NCBI GenBank assembly: GCA_964035545.1
Contig: CAXIUT010000096.1
Location: forward strand, 25,665 to 89,664
Direction of reading: 5' to 3'
Origin: Bugula neritina
Lineage: Eukaryota; Bryozoa; Gymnolaemata; Cheilostomatida; Bugulidae
Length of the DNA: 64,000 bases
The position numbers were made by a program, and so were the translations under genes. The notes under the pieces are model-generated. The model was not told the DNA's origin. It searched no databases and saw nothing but the letters and a program-made list of their open reading frames with translations. This document shows, piece by piece, positions 1 to 13,688 of the stretch. Position 1 is the first letter of the stretch. Each line of letters opens with the position of its first letter.

Positions 1-1881
1 AAGAGCTTTTGATTTAGATGCAATAAGAAGTGGAAGAAACAGTAGTAACAACTATAGAAACAACTAAAGAGACAACATATTTTCTGGTGGATCCAGTAGT
101 AGTAATAATGTATTTAATAGAAATTCAGGGTCTTCTGGAAGTAACAACATATTTAGCGGAGGAAATGATAGAAATGATAGAAATGATAGAAATAGCTTCA
201 GTAATGATAGAAATTACTACAATAATGACAGAAACAATAGTTCAAATAATATTTTTTCAAAAGATAACAGAGGAAATAGTAGTAGTAATATATTTAGCGG
301 AGGTAACAATGGTAATAGTGGTAGTAGTGGAAATATATTTAGTAGAAATAGTAGTAATAATAATAGTGGGGGTATATTCAGTAGTGGAGGCAGTGGAGGA
401 AATAATATATTTAGTGGGGGAAATAATGGAAATAGAAGTGGTAGTAATAATATTTTTAGTAATAATAATAATAACCGTTCTGGAGGTAACAATATCTTCA
501 GCAATAACAATAGTTCTGGAGGTAATAATATTTTTAGTAACAATAACAGTGGTTCTGGAGGTAATAACATTTTCAGTAATAACAACAAAGGTGGTCTTTT
601 TTCTAATTCTAATAGCAACAACTACAATCCAGCCATAAACTACGAGCTGATGCAAAATATGCGCATGATGTTCTAGTAACAAAACTCTATAATGAGAGCT
701 ATCTCAAAGCAACTTCAAAATTAATAAAAACAAGAACTATAACCAACTCCATCTCCATTCGATATCCTCAAATAAGATAAATATCTACCAGATCCATAAA
801 ATTTTATACCCAAAAAATAACATCCAGAACAACAAGTTATCATCATCAAACCAGATTGGATAGACTAATACCAACAAATTAGTAACTCCAGAACCCTCTC
901 CAACTACACTAAACTAGACAACACCAGAATGATACACAACGACAACAGTAGAATGATAAACAATGACAACAGTAGAATGATACACAACAGCAGTAGAATG
1001 ATACACAACGACAACAGTAGAATGGATAGCTATGGAAGCAGGATAGGAAACAATAATAATAGCAAGTGGTTTAATCAAATGTCATAAGGGAATAATAATA
1101 GCAGGATAATGGGTAGTTCTTCTATTTCAAATAACAACTACAAATCTAGGAAAATCAATAACTCCTTATTGCCAGAATATTAAGGAAATTGCACTTTAAA
1201 TATATTCCTTTCAGTTCAATGGCTAGATGATATTCACCACGAAATGTCTAAAATCACCATAAAAGATACCATTTAAATGCCTACCCTTAAACCTTCTTCC
1301 AAATAATGGCTTGCACTTTTAGTCAAATCAATCAAACTCAAATTTCCTTAAGTCAGAGCAAATGCTTAAATCCTCATCAACTCCATCGATAAACTCTAAG
1401 AAGAAGTCGAAGTCTATTAAATTAAAGGATAGCTCTCACAAAAAATTGTCAACCTTCCAGATCATTATCGAGTCAGCTTCACTAAAATTATAGATGACTC
1501 TCTCAGAAACCTCATTATCAGTATATTAGCTTCTATTCAGGTAATCTCCATGGATAAATTGCTTGGGAAAATCCCATCTAAGCTCGACATCTTGATTTAA
1601 CTAGCATTGATGACCTTGATCCCCTTGGAATCGACGAAAACACCATCAACTGCTAATCTTAATAACTAAACTCACCATGTAGAGTCACTTTTTTCAGCTT
1701 GCCTGAGCAGATTTCCAAGATTTTCGACTCTGACTCCAAAGGAGCAGAAACAACTTTTGCAGACTTTGTGAAGAGTAGTTCTATGGGAGCTTTTAATTTC
1801 AAAAGTATGTGGAAAAAAGGCAAAAGAAGCGGCTGGTAAATGCATGTTGAATATTTCCCACAGATATAAATATAGAAATGA
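1..1881 (+). CDS. NIFS/NIFN-repeat nucleoporin-like protein (5' partial)
   Basis: The frame is open from the window edge to TGA at 1879-1881 using TAA/TAG as Gln, with one 20-nt intron at 1521-1540 that restores the downstream frame. The first ~210 residues are Gly/Ser/Asn-rich with about a dozen NNIFS(G/N)-type repeats and an Asp-Arg-Asn stretch. A Gln/Asn/Arg-rich linker and a folded C-terminal region of ~250 residues follow. NIFN repeats in place of GLFG are known from the micronucleus-specific Nup98 paralogues of Tetrahymena, so a nuclear-pore FG-type role is inferred. I could not match the C-terminal region to the Nup98 autopeptidase domain. The start lies outside the window. Confidence 0.6.
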
Positions 1882-1923
1882 TGTTTAAACTCTTAGTTAT
1901 GATATTAATTTATCAACTATCTA

Positions 1924-2595
1924 TCATAAGAAATCATTTTGGAAGAGCTAATTTTGAGGTTGTTCTACATTGATTTCTTCTTCTTCCTCTTCCGAAGACT
2001 CTTCATCTTAATCTTAAGACTCCTCTTAAATTTAATGCTTGCCTAAAAACCACTCTTTTCCTGATATTTTTTCCTCTACCTCTTTTTTACCTCTTTCCTT
2101 TTAAATCCTGTGCTTAGCATCAAACTCTTTTTTCCAGGCCAAAAAATTTTAAATAGTAACAGGAGTAAAGGCAGCAAATTTAGGTCTTTCAAAGACTTCT
2201 TCTTTTTTAGCAGTGTAAACCTCTTCTGATTGAAAAGATTTGCCTTAAACTAAGTACTCATGAATCCAATTTCTAGTTTCTTCAACAATATCAAATACTA
2301 CAGGTTTTTTTTGACTATTATTTAAGATTTCTTCTATTTTATGGTTGATGTGGTTGATGTTATCACGAGTGATACCTGTAATAGGTTCAATTTCAAACTT
2401 CAAAGCAGTAGAAGGGTACGAAGTAGAATATTCGAACATAAGGTTGATTTGATACTCAGTGCTGTTGCCTTTGTAAGGTTTACAAAGCACATTGAACTTG
2501 TAAGGGGCAGTCTATTTGACTACTTGAAACTAATCCAGATAAATATTTAAAAGAGCAGTGAACTCATCTCTCTGCTCTCGCAAACATTACTACAT
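1924..2595 (-). CDS. RWDD1: RWD-domain protein, RWDD1/DFRP2 (Gir2) family
   Basis: A 223-residue intron-free frame runs from ATG 2593-2595 to TGA 1924-1926. The N-terminus has an RWD fold (EQRDEF...NIYLDQF, later YPSTALKFEI). The centre carries the family's diagnostic block TPVTIQNFLAWKKEFDA followed by a basic helix and SGKEWF, and an acidic tail closes the protein. In other eukaryotes RWDD1/Gir2 binds DRG GTPases and polysomes. The gene reads away from the chromosome end, which lies about 170 bp upstream of its start. Confidence 0.85.
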
Positions 2596-2765
2596 ACAAC
2601 AATTATATCAATATCAATTATCTACATTCATCTATTCTCGAAGACATACTACTAATCATTTGAGTCATGTTGTTAGTCACTTCTTCATCTATTCAAATAA
2701 TTTTTCATAATTGAATAAAAATTATGAACTAATTATCTCCTATTACTTATAATTATTCATGGCCT

Positions 2766-2831
2766 GGGGTTGGGGTTGGGGTTGGGGGGTTGGGGTTGGG
2801 GTTGGGGTTGGGGTTGGGGGTTGGGGTTGGG
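2766..2831. repeat. Right telomere of molecule 1 (G4T2)
   Basis: GGGGTT repeats, with a few five- and six-G units, run directly into a gap. G-rich strand at the 3' end is the expected polarity for a right chromosome end. Confidence 0.95.
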
Positions 2832-3031
2832 NNNNNNNNNNNNNNNNNNNNNNNNNNNNNNNNNNNNNNNNNNNNNNNNNNNNNNNNNNNNNNNNNNNNN
2901 NNNNNNNNNNNNNNNNNNNNNNNNNNNNNNNNNNNNNNNNNNNNNNNNNNNNNNNNNNNNNNNNNNNNNNNNNNNNNNNNNNNNNNNNNNNNNNNNNNNN
3001 NNNNNNNNNNNNNNNNNNNNNNNNNNNNNNN
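2832..3031. other. 200-N scaffold gap between two chromosome ends
   Basis: Exactly 200 N, flanked by a right-end telomere on the left and a left-end telomere on the right. The gap joins two independent molecules and is not missing sequence within one chromosome. Confidence 0.95.
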
Positions 3032-3112
3032 CCCAACCCCAACCCCAACCCCAACCCCAACCCCAACCCCAACCCCAACCCCAACCCCAACCCCAACCCC
3101 AACCCCAACCCC
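3032..3112. repeat. Left telomere of molecule 2 (C4A2)
   Basis: Regular CCCCAA units starting at the gap. C-rich at the 5' end is correct left-end polarity. About 145 bp of AT-rich DNA separates it from the DPCD stop codon. Confidence 0.95.
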
Positions 3113-3255
3113 TTAAGAACATTATTGTTCGAATGAATATCATTTTAAATTAATAAAAATAAATATCATTCATTAATAATTTATTGGTCATCTAAATGTT
3201 TTAAAAAAGATAAATGACTATATATTTATTGATATAACTGATTGCATAATAGTGA

Positions 3256-3899
3256 TCATTGAGTACTGCATTCAATATCTCCTTATTTTGGTTTTTTAGC
3301 ATTCATCTTTTAGAATTATTTCCTCAAAGCTAAACACTTCTACATTATCAACTACGGCTTCTTGTACTGAATTACACCATAAGTACTGAAACTATCAAAG
3401 TATTGTTCTTATATTCATGAGAAAGATTGGCTTTATCCAACTTGATATTCATCCTTTTCAAATCTGGAACATCAAAACGCTTGTAGTATTTCTTCACTGT
3501 CGTCTTTATCACTATCTACTGCTTGTCTGAGTCGACTTACAGAAGATAGGCCTCTTGAGGGTAAGGTAAATTTCTTACTCTCCATTGATAATTTTATAGG
3601 TTATCTTTTCTAATAAAAATGGGCTAAGTTATATGACTATTACAGCATTATTAGATTTGATAAGCATTTCTGGGTTACCTTTTTATTATGCTTCTCCGAT
3701 TTAGTACTACCATTTAGCTTATTTGAAAGTGGTTGCTTTTTTTATTTTTCTTGACAATAGTTAATGAGTTTTCATATCATATTATTCTATCATTTCGTTA
3801 CCTTCAGGGTAGACATATACTAACCTTCTTTTTCCTGAAATGATAAGAGAAGTAACAGTTGGTTTATCATTAAGTTTCTAAATTAGAGTGATTTACCAT
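3256..3899 (-). CDS. DPCD: DPCD ciliary protein
   Basis: Orthologue of human DPCD, linked to primary ciliary dyskinesia and thought to act in assembly of motile cilia. It matches the family at YVYPEGNEM, NAPIFIRKDN, QWRVRNLPYP, KKYYKRFDVPDL and a C-terminal SYKKP. Three introns are needed: 19 nt immediately after the start ATG (3897-3899), and two of 20 nt, one inside the NA/PIFIRKD motif and one before SYKKP. Each restores an exact family match, which strongly supports the intron calls. TGA at 3256-3258. Confidence 0.93.
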
Positions 3900-4254
3900 T
3901 AATTGTGTTGTTTTTAGGATTTAAATTATATTAATTGTGAAACTTTAATTCCAATAATTAAAATCAAAAATAAAATCATTGTTTAACATATCATTTTGTA
4001 GTTTTTGATGATATTCACAATTTATCTTTTTAATTTATATATTTGAGAGAATGTTTCATATTTCTCAATCTTTTCTATTTTATATAAATATTTACTATCA
4101 AAGATTGTCAACTAAGTATCAATTATAAATCAATGGAATAATCATCTTGATAAGGTATCCTTGATTACCTAGATTAAGAAGATTATGTATCATTTTCAAC
4201 TAAAGATTATGATCTATAAATATCATTTATCTTATTAATTATTATTTTAAACTA

Positions 4255-4560
4255 TCAAATACACTCTGCATACTCTATATCAATATTTTTTTAGCAATTA
4301 GGACAATGAGTAACCCTATCTTTGAATTTACTACAAACCATCGGAATCCAAAATAATATTCCCGTAAAGAGAGTCAAACAGACCATCCAAGATATCGATG
4401 TACATCCATGTTTTTATATGATATTCATCTATCCAGTATACTGACACTGGTTGCATTTGGATTTGATGATGGTCAATCGATTATTGGGTTTGCGGGGTCG
4501 TTGGATATTTGAAATATTTGAAAATATCTGTTATTCTTATTGGATTTAAATCTATTTCAT
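4255..4560 (-). CDS. LITAF-domain membrane protein
   Basis: A 101-residue protein from ATG 4558-4560 to TGA 4255-4257. It has the LITAF layout: a Gln-rich N-terminus, a first CNQC zinc knuckle, a hydrophobic stretch (SWMVCLTLFTGILFWIPMV) that dips into the membrane, and a second HCPNC knuckle. LITAF proteins sit on the cytosolic face of endosomes and lysosomes. The start is only 19 nt beyond the stop of the gene upstream on the same strand, so promoter and 5' leader must overlap that gene or be extremely short. Confidence 0.85.
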
Positions 4561-4579
4561 TTATTATAAAAGATTTATA

Positions 4580-5368
4580 TCATTCTATACCAGTCGATAA
4601 CTAGTCTGTCTACTAGTTGTGCTATGCATTGCTGCTTATGCCGTTGATTTTCTATTAGGTAGAATTCATGTATTTCATGCCCAGAATCACTAATATTATT
4701 ACTACCAGGTAGACTGCGTACCATTAATAAAGGTTATCTACTTTTGTCTACCTTATTTAGGATTTTTGTAAAGAAAGAAAAGACTGCTCTTATTTTTTGG
4801 GTATTTCAGGCTGAGGTGGAAGTTATGATTTCAGATTGGTCTGAGGAGGAGGTGTTTATTTAACAGGAGTTGGTGATTGTTTGATAGAAAGAGTTTATTT
4901 AATAACAAAAGTTGATTTTTACCAATCTTCTACCTTCTTATCAACCAATAACTTAATTGAGTCAAGAACAGGTTTTCTTTAAAGATTATTAGCAATTCTT
5001 TAGATTTACTTTGAACCTGATCTATTAACAATAGTTTTAATTTACTTTTCCTCTTCCAAAGATTCCAACAAAACAGATTTTACTCTTGCACTATCCGCAG
5101 GTATTTTAATACGATTGACAACTGTTTTTCTAGAATTTATAAAACGTAGCTAGTTACATGTACTTGCATCATCTGAACACTTTTTTGTATTAATCTTAAT
5201 GTATGGTTCTAATTTAAGTTATCTCAGTATAGTTGCCATTTTCGTAGTTTATTGTAGCTAGCCCTATACTTACACACTCATTATTATTCTCTTTTTTTGG
5301 TTATGTTCGGGTTGGCAAGAACCTAGAATAAGAAGCAGTCCTAAAATGGTAAACACAAGAATTTTCAT
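4580..5368 (-). CDS. Single-pass (type I) membrane protein, unknown function
   Basis: 262 residues, one frame, start ATG 5366-5368, stop TGA 4580-4582. A cleavable signal peptide (MKILVFTILGLLLILGSCQ) leads into a ~170-residue lumenal region with a Pro/Gln-rich segment. A membrane helix (WYAVYLVVIILVIL) and a short Gln-rich cytosolic tail follow. No known domain recognised. It precedes the LITAF gene with a 19-nt gap. Confidence 0.7.
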
Positions 5369-5421
5369 TGTGATTTAAATTATAAATTATAAAATAAAAT
5401 AGTTAATATCAAAGAAAGTCA

Positions 5422-7761
5422 TCATATGAATTTTATTTTTACTGTTTTTATTTTTTATGAAAAATTCATTGTACTAGGATTTATCTGAGCTAATACTCGA
5501 TTTATTCTCAAATGCAAATTTGATAAACTTTCCTTTTTATGCATTTTGTTCCTCTAAGGCTTAATATGTTTGATAATATTTTACACAGATTCCTCTTCTT
5601 AAGCCTAGATCTTTTATATGTTATCAATCAATGGCCTTTCTTTAGCGCTAAACCTCATCTATTGCTCATAAACTCGATTCATCTACTTCATCTGTCTCAA
5701 TTTCTAGTTAAGCAAATTGATTTTATTATTAAAAATATGAGTAAGATCGTCTTCTTTATTGTTATACTTCTATTACCAACTATGATTGATCTATGATATA
5801 TTTTTTTCATGATCCAGTTGGACCTTGGCCATTAGAGTTGAAAATTGCGATACCTAGTTTTTTAAACTACTGATTTACTACTCATATTTTTTCTTTTACT
5901 AGTTATACGACTGCTTCATAGCTTTTATTTCACCTTGATGTCGCTCATTGACATCTTGTAAATATTTTTTGTTAAATTGCTAGCGAAATGACTAATCTTG
6001 ACGGTATTTTGATATGATGGAATCATTGAATTTTCTATGCTTCACCTATTTCTATTGGTATTATTCCAACTATGATGATAGTAGTTCTATTTGATCTTAC
6101 AGCCTTTTCTTTTATTTTCTATGCTACTACTCTCTAAAAGACAGCTAAATTTGAACATTTGTACTTCTTTTTTTAGTTTCAATATTTACTTTTATTCATA
6201 AGTCATAACGATTATCTTGTATTATAAACGATCATAAATCTTATAACTTTTATACCTTTTATTTCTACGCCTGCTTTTCTAATTACTCTTGCTGCCTTTT
6301 AACTTCATCTTCATTGTTTACATGCAAAAAAGCTCGACAAATTCCCTTTCTATCAGCCACCTCAAACATCTACATCATTTTATTCATTAGAGACTAGCTT
6401 ATTTTAGTATACAAAAACTACAATTCGAATTTAACACATTTATTTAATATATTTTCAATATATGGTATTATAGGTTAAATTGATTGATCTGGTATTTGGT
6501 TATTTGACAATCCTATCCATATATTTTTAATTTCTGTTTTTGATATTAGTTTAAAAAGATCAAGAATTGATTATTTTTTTATTTAGTTAAATCCAAAGTT
6601 AAGATTAAGTGTTTTTAATTTGCTAAGTTGAGTGATAGACTAACTAACTATATTCAGTCCTTAATCAAGCATATAATTTTATTGCAAATGCAACTCCAAA
6701 TATTATAATTATGTGATTTTACTCAATAGATTGCGTATGTCATAGGCAGCTTTAGTTCCTATTCTATTAACTCCACATCTAAACGATAAATATTTCAATT
6801 TCGATAACATTAACATCCCATCAACTATAAACTTAAATCCATTATAACCAAAATTTCTAGTACTAACACCTACCTCCAAACGTTCCAAATCAAATAAATT
6901 TTAAATACCATTTTTAATTAATTTACCTCCCTATGTCTCAATAGAATTCAAATCGAAATTCAAAGACAAAGTTTTCAAATCAGACATTAAACTAACAAGT
7001 TCACTTATATATTTTACTCCCTATGTTTTTAAATTATTGAAATAAGCATCGAATTTAAATGTTTGAACATTTGTAAATCTTTTTAAATTTTAATAGATAT
7101 ACTTAGCTCCATTTGCTTTTATCTTATTTCCTCTTACTATCATCTACATCAATATTAGTCTAGAAGAATTTATTTTCGATATGAATTTATCAAAATTAGA
7201 AAATGCCTCAGGTCCCAATTTACAATTAGTTAAGTCTAAAGCCAATTATTATATATTCTCACTCATTGGAAAGTTAAACATATCATTAAGAGCTTGATTT
7301 CCCAGTCTTAGCATCATTAAACTGATCTTTAGAGAAGTTAAATTGAAAGACGATAGTTTTTAACCAAGTACTTTACCTATTTTTTAAGTTATTTCAGTTG
7401 AACTAAGTATCAAATGCAGCTATCTTATTTTTTATTTTTATATTTTACTCAAAATAGTAATAATTCCCTCATCTCCAACTCTACATCTATCCAAATTAAT
7501 ATACAATATTTATACACTTAGACTTTGATCAAAGAAATTATCAATAATGTATTTAGGATCTTTACAATATGCGAAAGACAAACTAAGCCTCGATATTTAT
7601 CTTTTTTTAATTATCTTTTGATACTATCCATGATATTGTTCCAACTCAGACATATTTCTTTGCCAATCAGCGTTGAGAGTCAAACTACTGTTGTCTATCT
7701 GTTCAAAATGAAGAGAATATACTGAAGATATGATGATAGTAATTGCAAGTAGAGTCAACAT
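5422..7761 (-). CDS. Leucine-rich-repeat protein with coiled-coil C-terminus
   Basis: Start ATG 7759-7761; the first 16 residues (MLTLLAITIIISSVYS) resemble a signal peptide. Residues ~40-480 hold ribonuclease-inhibitor-like LRRs of the kind common in ciliates, with repeated L-x-L and NxIGxxGA blocks. A Gln/Lys-rich coiled coil of ~260 residues follows down to TGA at 5422. Near 6250 the frame changes, requiring at least one small intron that I did not fix exactly. A signal peptide is odd for a cytosolic-type LRR/coiled-coil protein, so the true start may be downstream. Confidence 0.6.
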
Positions 7762-7804
7762 TATTAAATAATTAATTAACTCTATAATACGTTAGTATTT
7801 TTAA
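7762..7804. promoter_or_regulatory. 43-bp divergent intergenic region
   Basis: Only 43 bp of very AT-rich DNA lies between the start codon of the minus-strand LRR gene and that of the plus-strand gene at 7805. It must hold both 5' leaders and presumably a shared bidirectional promoter. No specific motif identified. Confidence 0.5.
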
Positions 7805-9289
7805 ATGTTAGAAATAGGGTAGCAGCTAATCACACTAAAAAACATCATATCTATCAAACACATAGACCCCATCAAAAGAGATGAAACTCTACATATCATC
7901 AACATGCTTCAAACACAATAAAGTACATCATGAATTAATCCAGATAGACTTGACCTCTGTGAAGAATATATAATAAAGACAGAATAGCTAATCGACAAAA
8001 TCCATTGCTAAACAAACAGACTAGTTTAGATGTTAAATCCTGCGATAAATGACTACAACAATCAAATGGATCATTTCCATCATGAGATAGAACAAATAAA
8101 TAAAAATCATAAAAACTAATGCGAATAATTATAGGTATTTTTGTTAATAGATGTAGAATTTACAAAAATAAACTAATTAGAAAATGCAAGATCTCTCATA
8201 GTAACTTTATTAAAAATAATAATAAATCAGATAACTACATATCAAATTAGTATAAAAAGATAATCAGTATGATAATAGATAGAAATAAAATATATAATAT
8301 CTCAATAAAATTGGTATTGATTTCTAAAAATTACAAAAAGGTTTAGAATAAGCCACTTCTTATAACTATAAAGCAGATTAAGAAATTAAAAGATTAATAT
8401 GTTAAAATAAAATATTAAAATAGATAAAAATACATAAAGAAGAAGACCAAATAGTAGTCACAGATAAAAGTATTTCAAACAAATCAAAAAAAGATCTATT
8501 CAACTCCTCAGAAGATTCCAATTCCATTGCTCAATGTTCTCTAATCAGCAGTCAATCATAGGGACTATCTCAATTCTAATAAATCAGACACAATCACTCC
8601 CAGGAGATAATAGATCGATTAGATAGATCGAAATAACTAAACAGAGTTTAGACGCTCAAAGATATGCTGAATGTGTCTGTTTAGAAATAGTATCAATTTC
8701 ACTATAATGCAAATAACAGTCGATAGGGGTCATCTAAATAGAATTATCAAAGAAATTGGGACATAGATTCTAAAAGCAAAAGCGATTAAAAGAAATCAAT
8801 GTGGGATATTAATCGATCTTTATAAATCATATAACGAAATAAAACTCAAATCAAATAGTTTAATCTTCATCAAATAGCAAATAATAATAAGTTTCATAAT
8901 CCTTATTATGTATATTTTCTCATTGCATGCCAAAATGTTAAAATCAGATCGAAATAATTCTAAAAAATATGTTCGATTTCAACATAGTAAGAATGGAATA
9001 GATTGAATACCAAAAAAGTACCTTTGCATTAGTGGTAAAGTTAGATATAACATTTTTTGATGGATAAATGTTCAAGTCGAAGATAATCATTGAATTCTTT
9101 GAAATAGTGATTTTATTGACTGTTTTAATATCAATTTTAATTAATATAAATAGAAATTTTTTCAATGAATTCATAAGATCAGAACCCATATCTAAAGAAA
9201 TAAAAAACAGTTGTTTAGTAAAGTAGACGATCTTAAATCAAATAACCATTACTAGCCTAGAAATATCCTTCAGTAGTTTTAATCGATGA
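7805..9289 (+). CDS. Predicted membrane-anchored coiled-coil protein
   Basis: Starts ATG 7805-7807. The N-terminal ~150 residues are helical with many Gln, Asn and Ile. The middle is Ser/Asn/Gln-rich. The C-terminal part includes one strong hydrophobic helix (EFFEIVILLTVLISILINI) near residue 420. At least two or three introns are needed to join frames, one possibly 38 nt near 8905-8942. TGA at 9287-9289 is the most likely end. No family recognised. Confidence 0.45.
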
Positions 9290-9482
9290 CCCTTAACCTC
9301 AAAAATATCCAATTAAAGTCAAAAGAAAAATAAAATAAAATATAATTCACTAAAATACATCTAATTTTGCCACCTAATGTTGCTGCTATTGTCTAATTGG
9401 ATGTTTATGTTAGTGCTTAATTGAAAGTGCGACTAGATGATTCATGGATCTCTATTTACTTATATTTAATTAATAAATAAAA

Positions 9483-9725
9483 ATGAACTACGGAGCTGGA
9501 TACTACCAACCCTACGTATAAACAGAAATAGTCACCATCCAACAACCAGTACAGCCTTACTACAATCAACCCATGATAGTCCAACCGCAACCTCAAGTAG
9601 TAGTAGTTTAAAACAATGGATATAGCAACAATGGATATAATAATAATAATATTGCAGCTGCCGAAGCAGGAGCCTGCTGCGCCATGTGCTGCTGTCTGTA
9701 GTTGCTATGCTGCTGTCTTCTATGA
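9483..9725 (+). CDS. Small Tyr/Gln-rich protein with Cys-rich tail (CYSTM-like)
   Basis: 80 residues, intron-free. The N-terminal half is rich in Tyr, Pro, Gln and Val (YYQPYVQTE..., PQPQVVVV). The C-terminus is a cluster of nine Cys within ~20 residues (ACCAMCCC...LLCCCLL) before TGA 9723-9725. The layout resembles cysteine-rich transmembrane-module proteins, which are membrane-attached and often stress-linked. That assignment rests on composition only. Confidence 0.6.
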
Positions 9726-9886
9726 TTTGCTGATCTATCTGTTTCTATAATTTGGATCTGGTATTTATCATTTTTCCCTATCAGGATTTATAAACCACAA
9801 AAGAGATAAAATCAAGTTTAATTTTGTTTTTATTTTTTTAGAATTGAAACTAATTAATATTTGATATTTATTATAAAATAATATCG

Positions 9887-11022
9887 ATGCAATACTTGGT
9901 AAGATTTCGTAGATATATGGGTTCATCAATGTTCAAGAATGTCTACCTTCCAGGCATCCTAATAATAGCAACAAGCGGTCTCCTCTTCGAACAAACTGTA
10001 ACCATCTGATAACAAAAGTATCTCATTTTATAGTAATGGACTTCTTACTGGATCCTAACTGCTTCAAATTGGCTGCTCTACATATTATGTTTCATCTCGT
10101 TCTTCCAAAGCATCCGCATAAATAATAAAATACCATCAGTAATGCCGACTCCTCGCCAAAAGACACAACTTCAAAACAACCATCCTCTTTACACATAAAA
10201 AGGAAAATGCGATCGCTAGAATAGTCGATATAAACCACCAAGAACATCACATTGTAGAATAGATGGCTGTGTATCAAGAATGGTAAATACTTTTTTATTT
10301 TTAGGATCATCATTGTCCCTATATTGATAACTGTCTTGCCTATGCCAATCTTAAGTCTTTTCTTTTGTTTACTGGATATGGAGGAGTAAATACTGTTTTA
10401 TTTATAGACTTTTGCCCTGCAATTTATGATCACGTCGTTTGGTACATACTTTACTTTTAGAAATAAATAGTTTAATCCTTATTCGGAGTTTATTATCCTA
10501 GTTTGGATGCTTCTTACTGTTGCTTCCTTTGCTTTAGCTACGAGCATGTTGGGTTTAACTTTCATGGTGCTTTTATATACATCTAAAAATGTAACTAAGT
10601 TAGATCTCATGAAAGGAACTTTCAAATACAAAGATCCTCAAAATATTTGCCCAAATCCATTTAATCTTGGGGCAATAACAAACTTTGCAACAGTTTTTGA
10701 ATAAAACCTTTGGACTTGGTGGTGGCCAAGTAAAATAATTCCAAGAGCCGATGGCATAAGATTTCCAATGATTCCTCCAGTAAGTACATAAGATATAAAA
10801 AAATTACCACTACAAGTGAGGAAAAGACTTGAAGATTAGAAATAAAAAGAAATACCAGATAATATTGAGTAACTTTTACTACTTTAGAAACATAAATATA
10901 AAAATGTGATATTTTTCTTTGGAGGAGAACAATATAGAATCGATTTTTAGTAAAAGAAATAGATCAAATAGTAATAAATTATAGAAAAAGAATAATAAAT
11001 AAAAGAAGATTAGGATGAATGA
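9887..11022 (+). CDS. DHHC palmitoyltransferase
   Basis: Protein S-acyltransferase. After two N-terminal membrane helices comes the Cys-rich domain: a KPPRTSHC block, then DHHCPYIDNC containing the catalytic Cys. Two more helices and a PNPFNLGAITNFATVFE motif, typical of the family's C-terminal PaCCT region, follow. Three introns (21, 22 and 22 nt) join the frames. One falls between the Met and Asp of the usual CVxxMDHHC sequence, and removing it regenerates the motif exactly. ATG 9887-9889, TGA 11020-11022. The third Cys of the domain is replaced (DRQNSRYKPP), a common variation. Confidence 0.92.
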
Positions 11023-11210
11023 TTTTGAACTTTTATTTTTTTATATAAAATAATTTAATATTATTTTTTGATTTAATATTGGTTATAAATTATAATTTTA
11101 ACGAACTAATGCATAGATTTCTTGATATTTTGCTCATTACTTTACTCATAGTTCAAATATCATCGCTAACTATCCATTCTATAAATCATTAATTAAAATC
11201 TCATCAACAA

Positions 11211-11285
11211 GGGGTTGGGGTTGGGGTTGGGGTTGGGGTTGGGGTTGGGGTTGGGGTTGGGGTTGGGGTTGGGGTTGGGGTTGGG
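11211..11285. repeat. Interstitial telomeric tract A (G-rich)
   Basis: About twelve perfect GGGGTT units between the 3' ends of the DHHC gene and the converging PFK-2/FBPase-2 gene. Unique sequence continues on both sides without a gap. Confidence 0.95.
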
Positions 11286-11554
11286 AAAATTAAAGGAAGA
11301 GATATGAATGGATAGTTTAACTAATAACTTAATAAAGAGTTTATTCCTTTCAAAATCAAACAAATCAAAGAATAGAATAAAAATAAGGATCAAAATAAGA
11401 AAAAATAAGTTAAAAATGATAAAAATTAATAATCTACTTCATCAAAAAACATTATAAAAAATCATAAAATACAAAAAAATCTGAAAATAAATAACCTTAG
11501 CCTAACAAAACATCTTAAACGAATACTTCCTCTAAATAATAAACAAAACCTGAA

Positions 11555-13114
<1,560 letters not shown>

Positions 13115-13210
13115 AATTTAAGTACTTAATTACTTAATAATTATAGATAAACTTTAATCTGGTTTTGATAAATGTAAAATTATAGATTTATTGATATGAA
13201 GTTTTGGAGA

Positions 13211-13688
13211 TCACTTCTTTTTACCCATTTTAGAAAGAGGGTCGAAAGGGTCCACAGCTATGTTAAAGTAATAATACGAGGAGTCCATTTAGGCTTTTTC
13301 CAGCCTTTAGGAAGACGTCTTTCAAGGCATCTTAGATCTTTATTCTCATGAATATTGTATTTTCCTTCTTTGTAAAGTTCAACATTTTGTCCTTTTCCAT
13401 ACTGCCCTGAAGATGTTTCGAAAACTTTCCCATCCATCTTTCGTATCTCATCTTCTAATTCTTGAATTCTATCATTAATGGTTTATTTCTTATCAGATTT
13501 TTCTGCTCCTACTTTTTCTGGAGAAAATCCTGCATGAGTTAAAGATTACCTTTGGTATAATATCCCCATTGATTATTCCATTTTTGTTAGGCATCAAGTT
13601 AGTTATTGACTCTGATGGTCCAGTTTCTATCGATAGAAACTACATCTTTTGGGAGTTTAAGAGCTTTTGGGTCTACTTTTTCTGCCAT
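13211..13688 (-). CDS. CIMIP1-like (C20orf85/DUF4490) ciliary microtubule inner protein
   Basis: ~145 residues from ATG 13686-13688 to TGA 13211-13213 with two 20-nt introns. The N-terminal block DVVSIDRNWTIRV...QQKWNNQWGYYTKG matches the hallmark W(K/R)xR...W..NWGF pattern of C20orf85-type proteins, found inside ciliary doublet microtubules. A short acidic coiled coil and a basic tail follow (LPKGWKKPKW...DPFDPLSKMGKKK). A ciliary role is expected in a ciliate but inferred from the short motif. Confidence 0.65.

Noticed and set aside
217-682. Leu/Ile-rich minus-strand frames opposite the nucleoporin-like gene
   Set aside because: Mirror images of Asn/Ser/Gly-repeat codons on the plus strand.
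2743-3153. Gly-Trp, Gly-Leu, Asn-Pro and Gln-Pro repeat proteins across the gap
   Set aside because: Translations of telomeric repeats and N runs in all frames; not genes.
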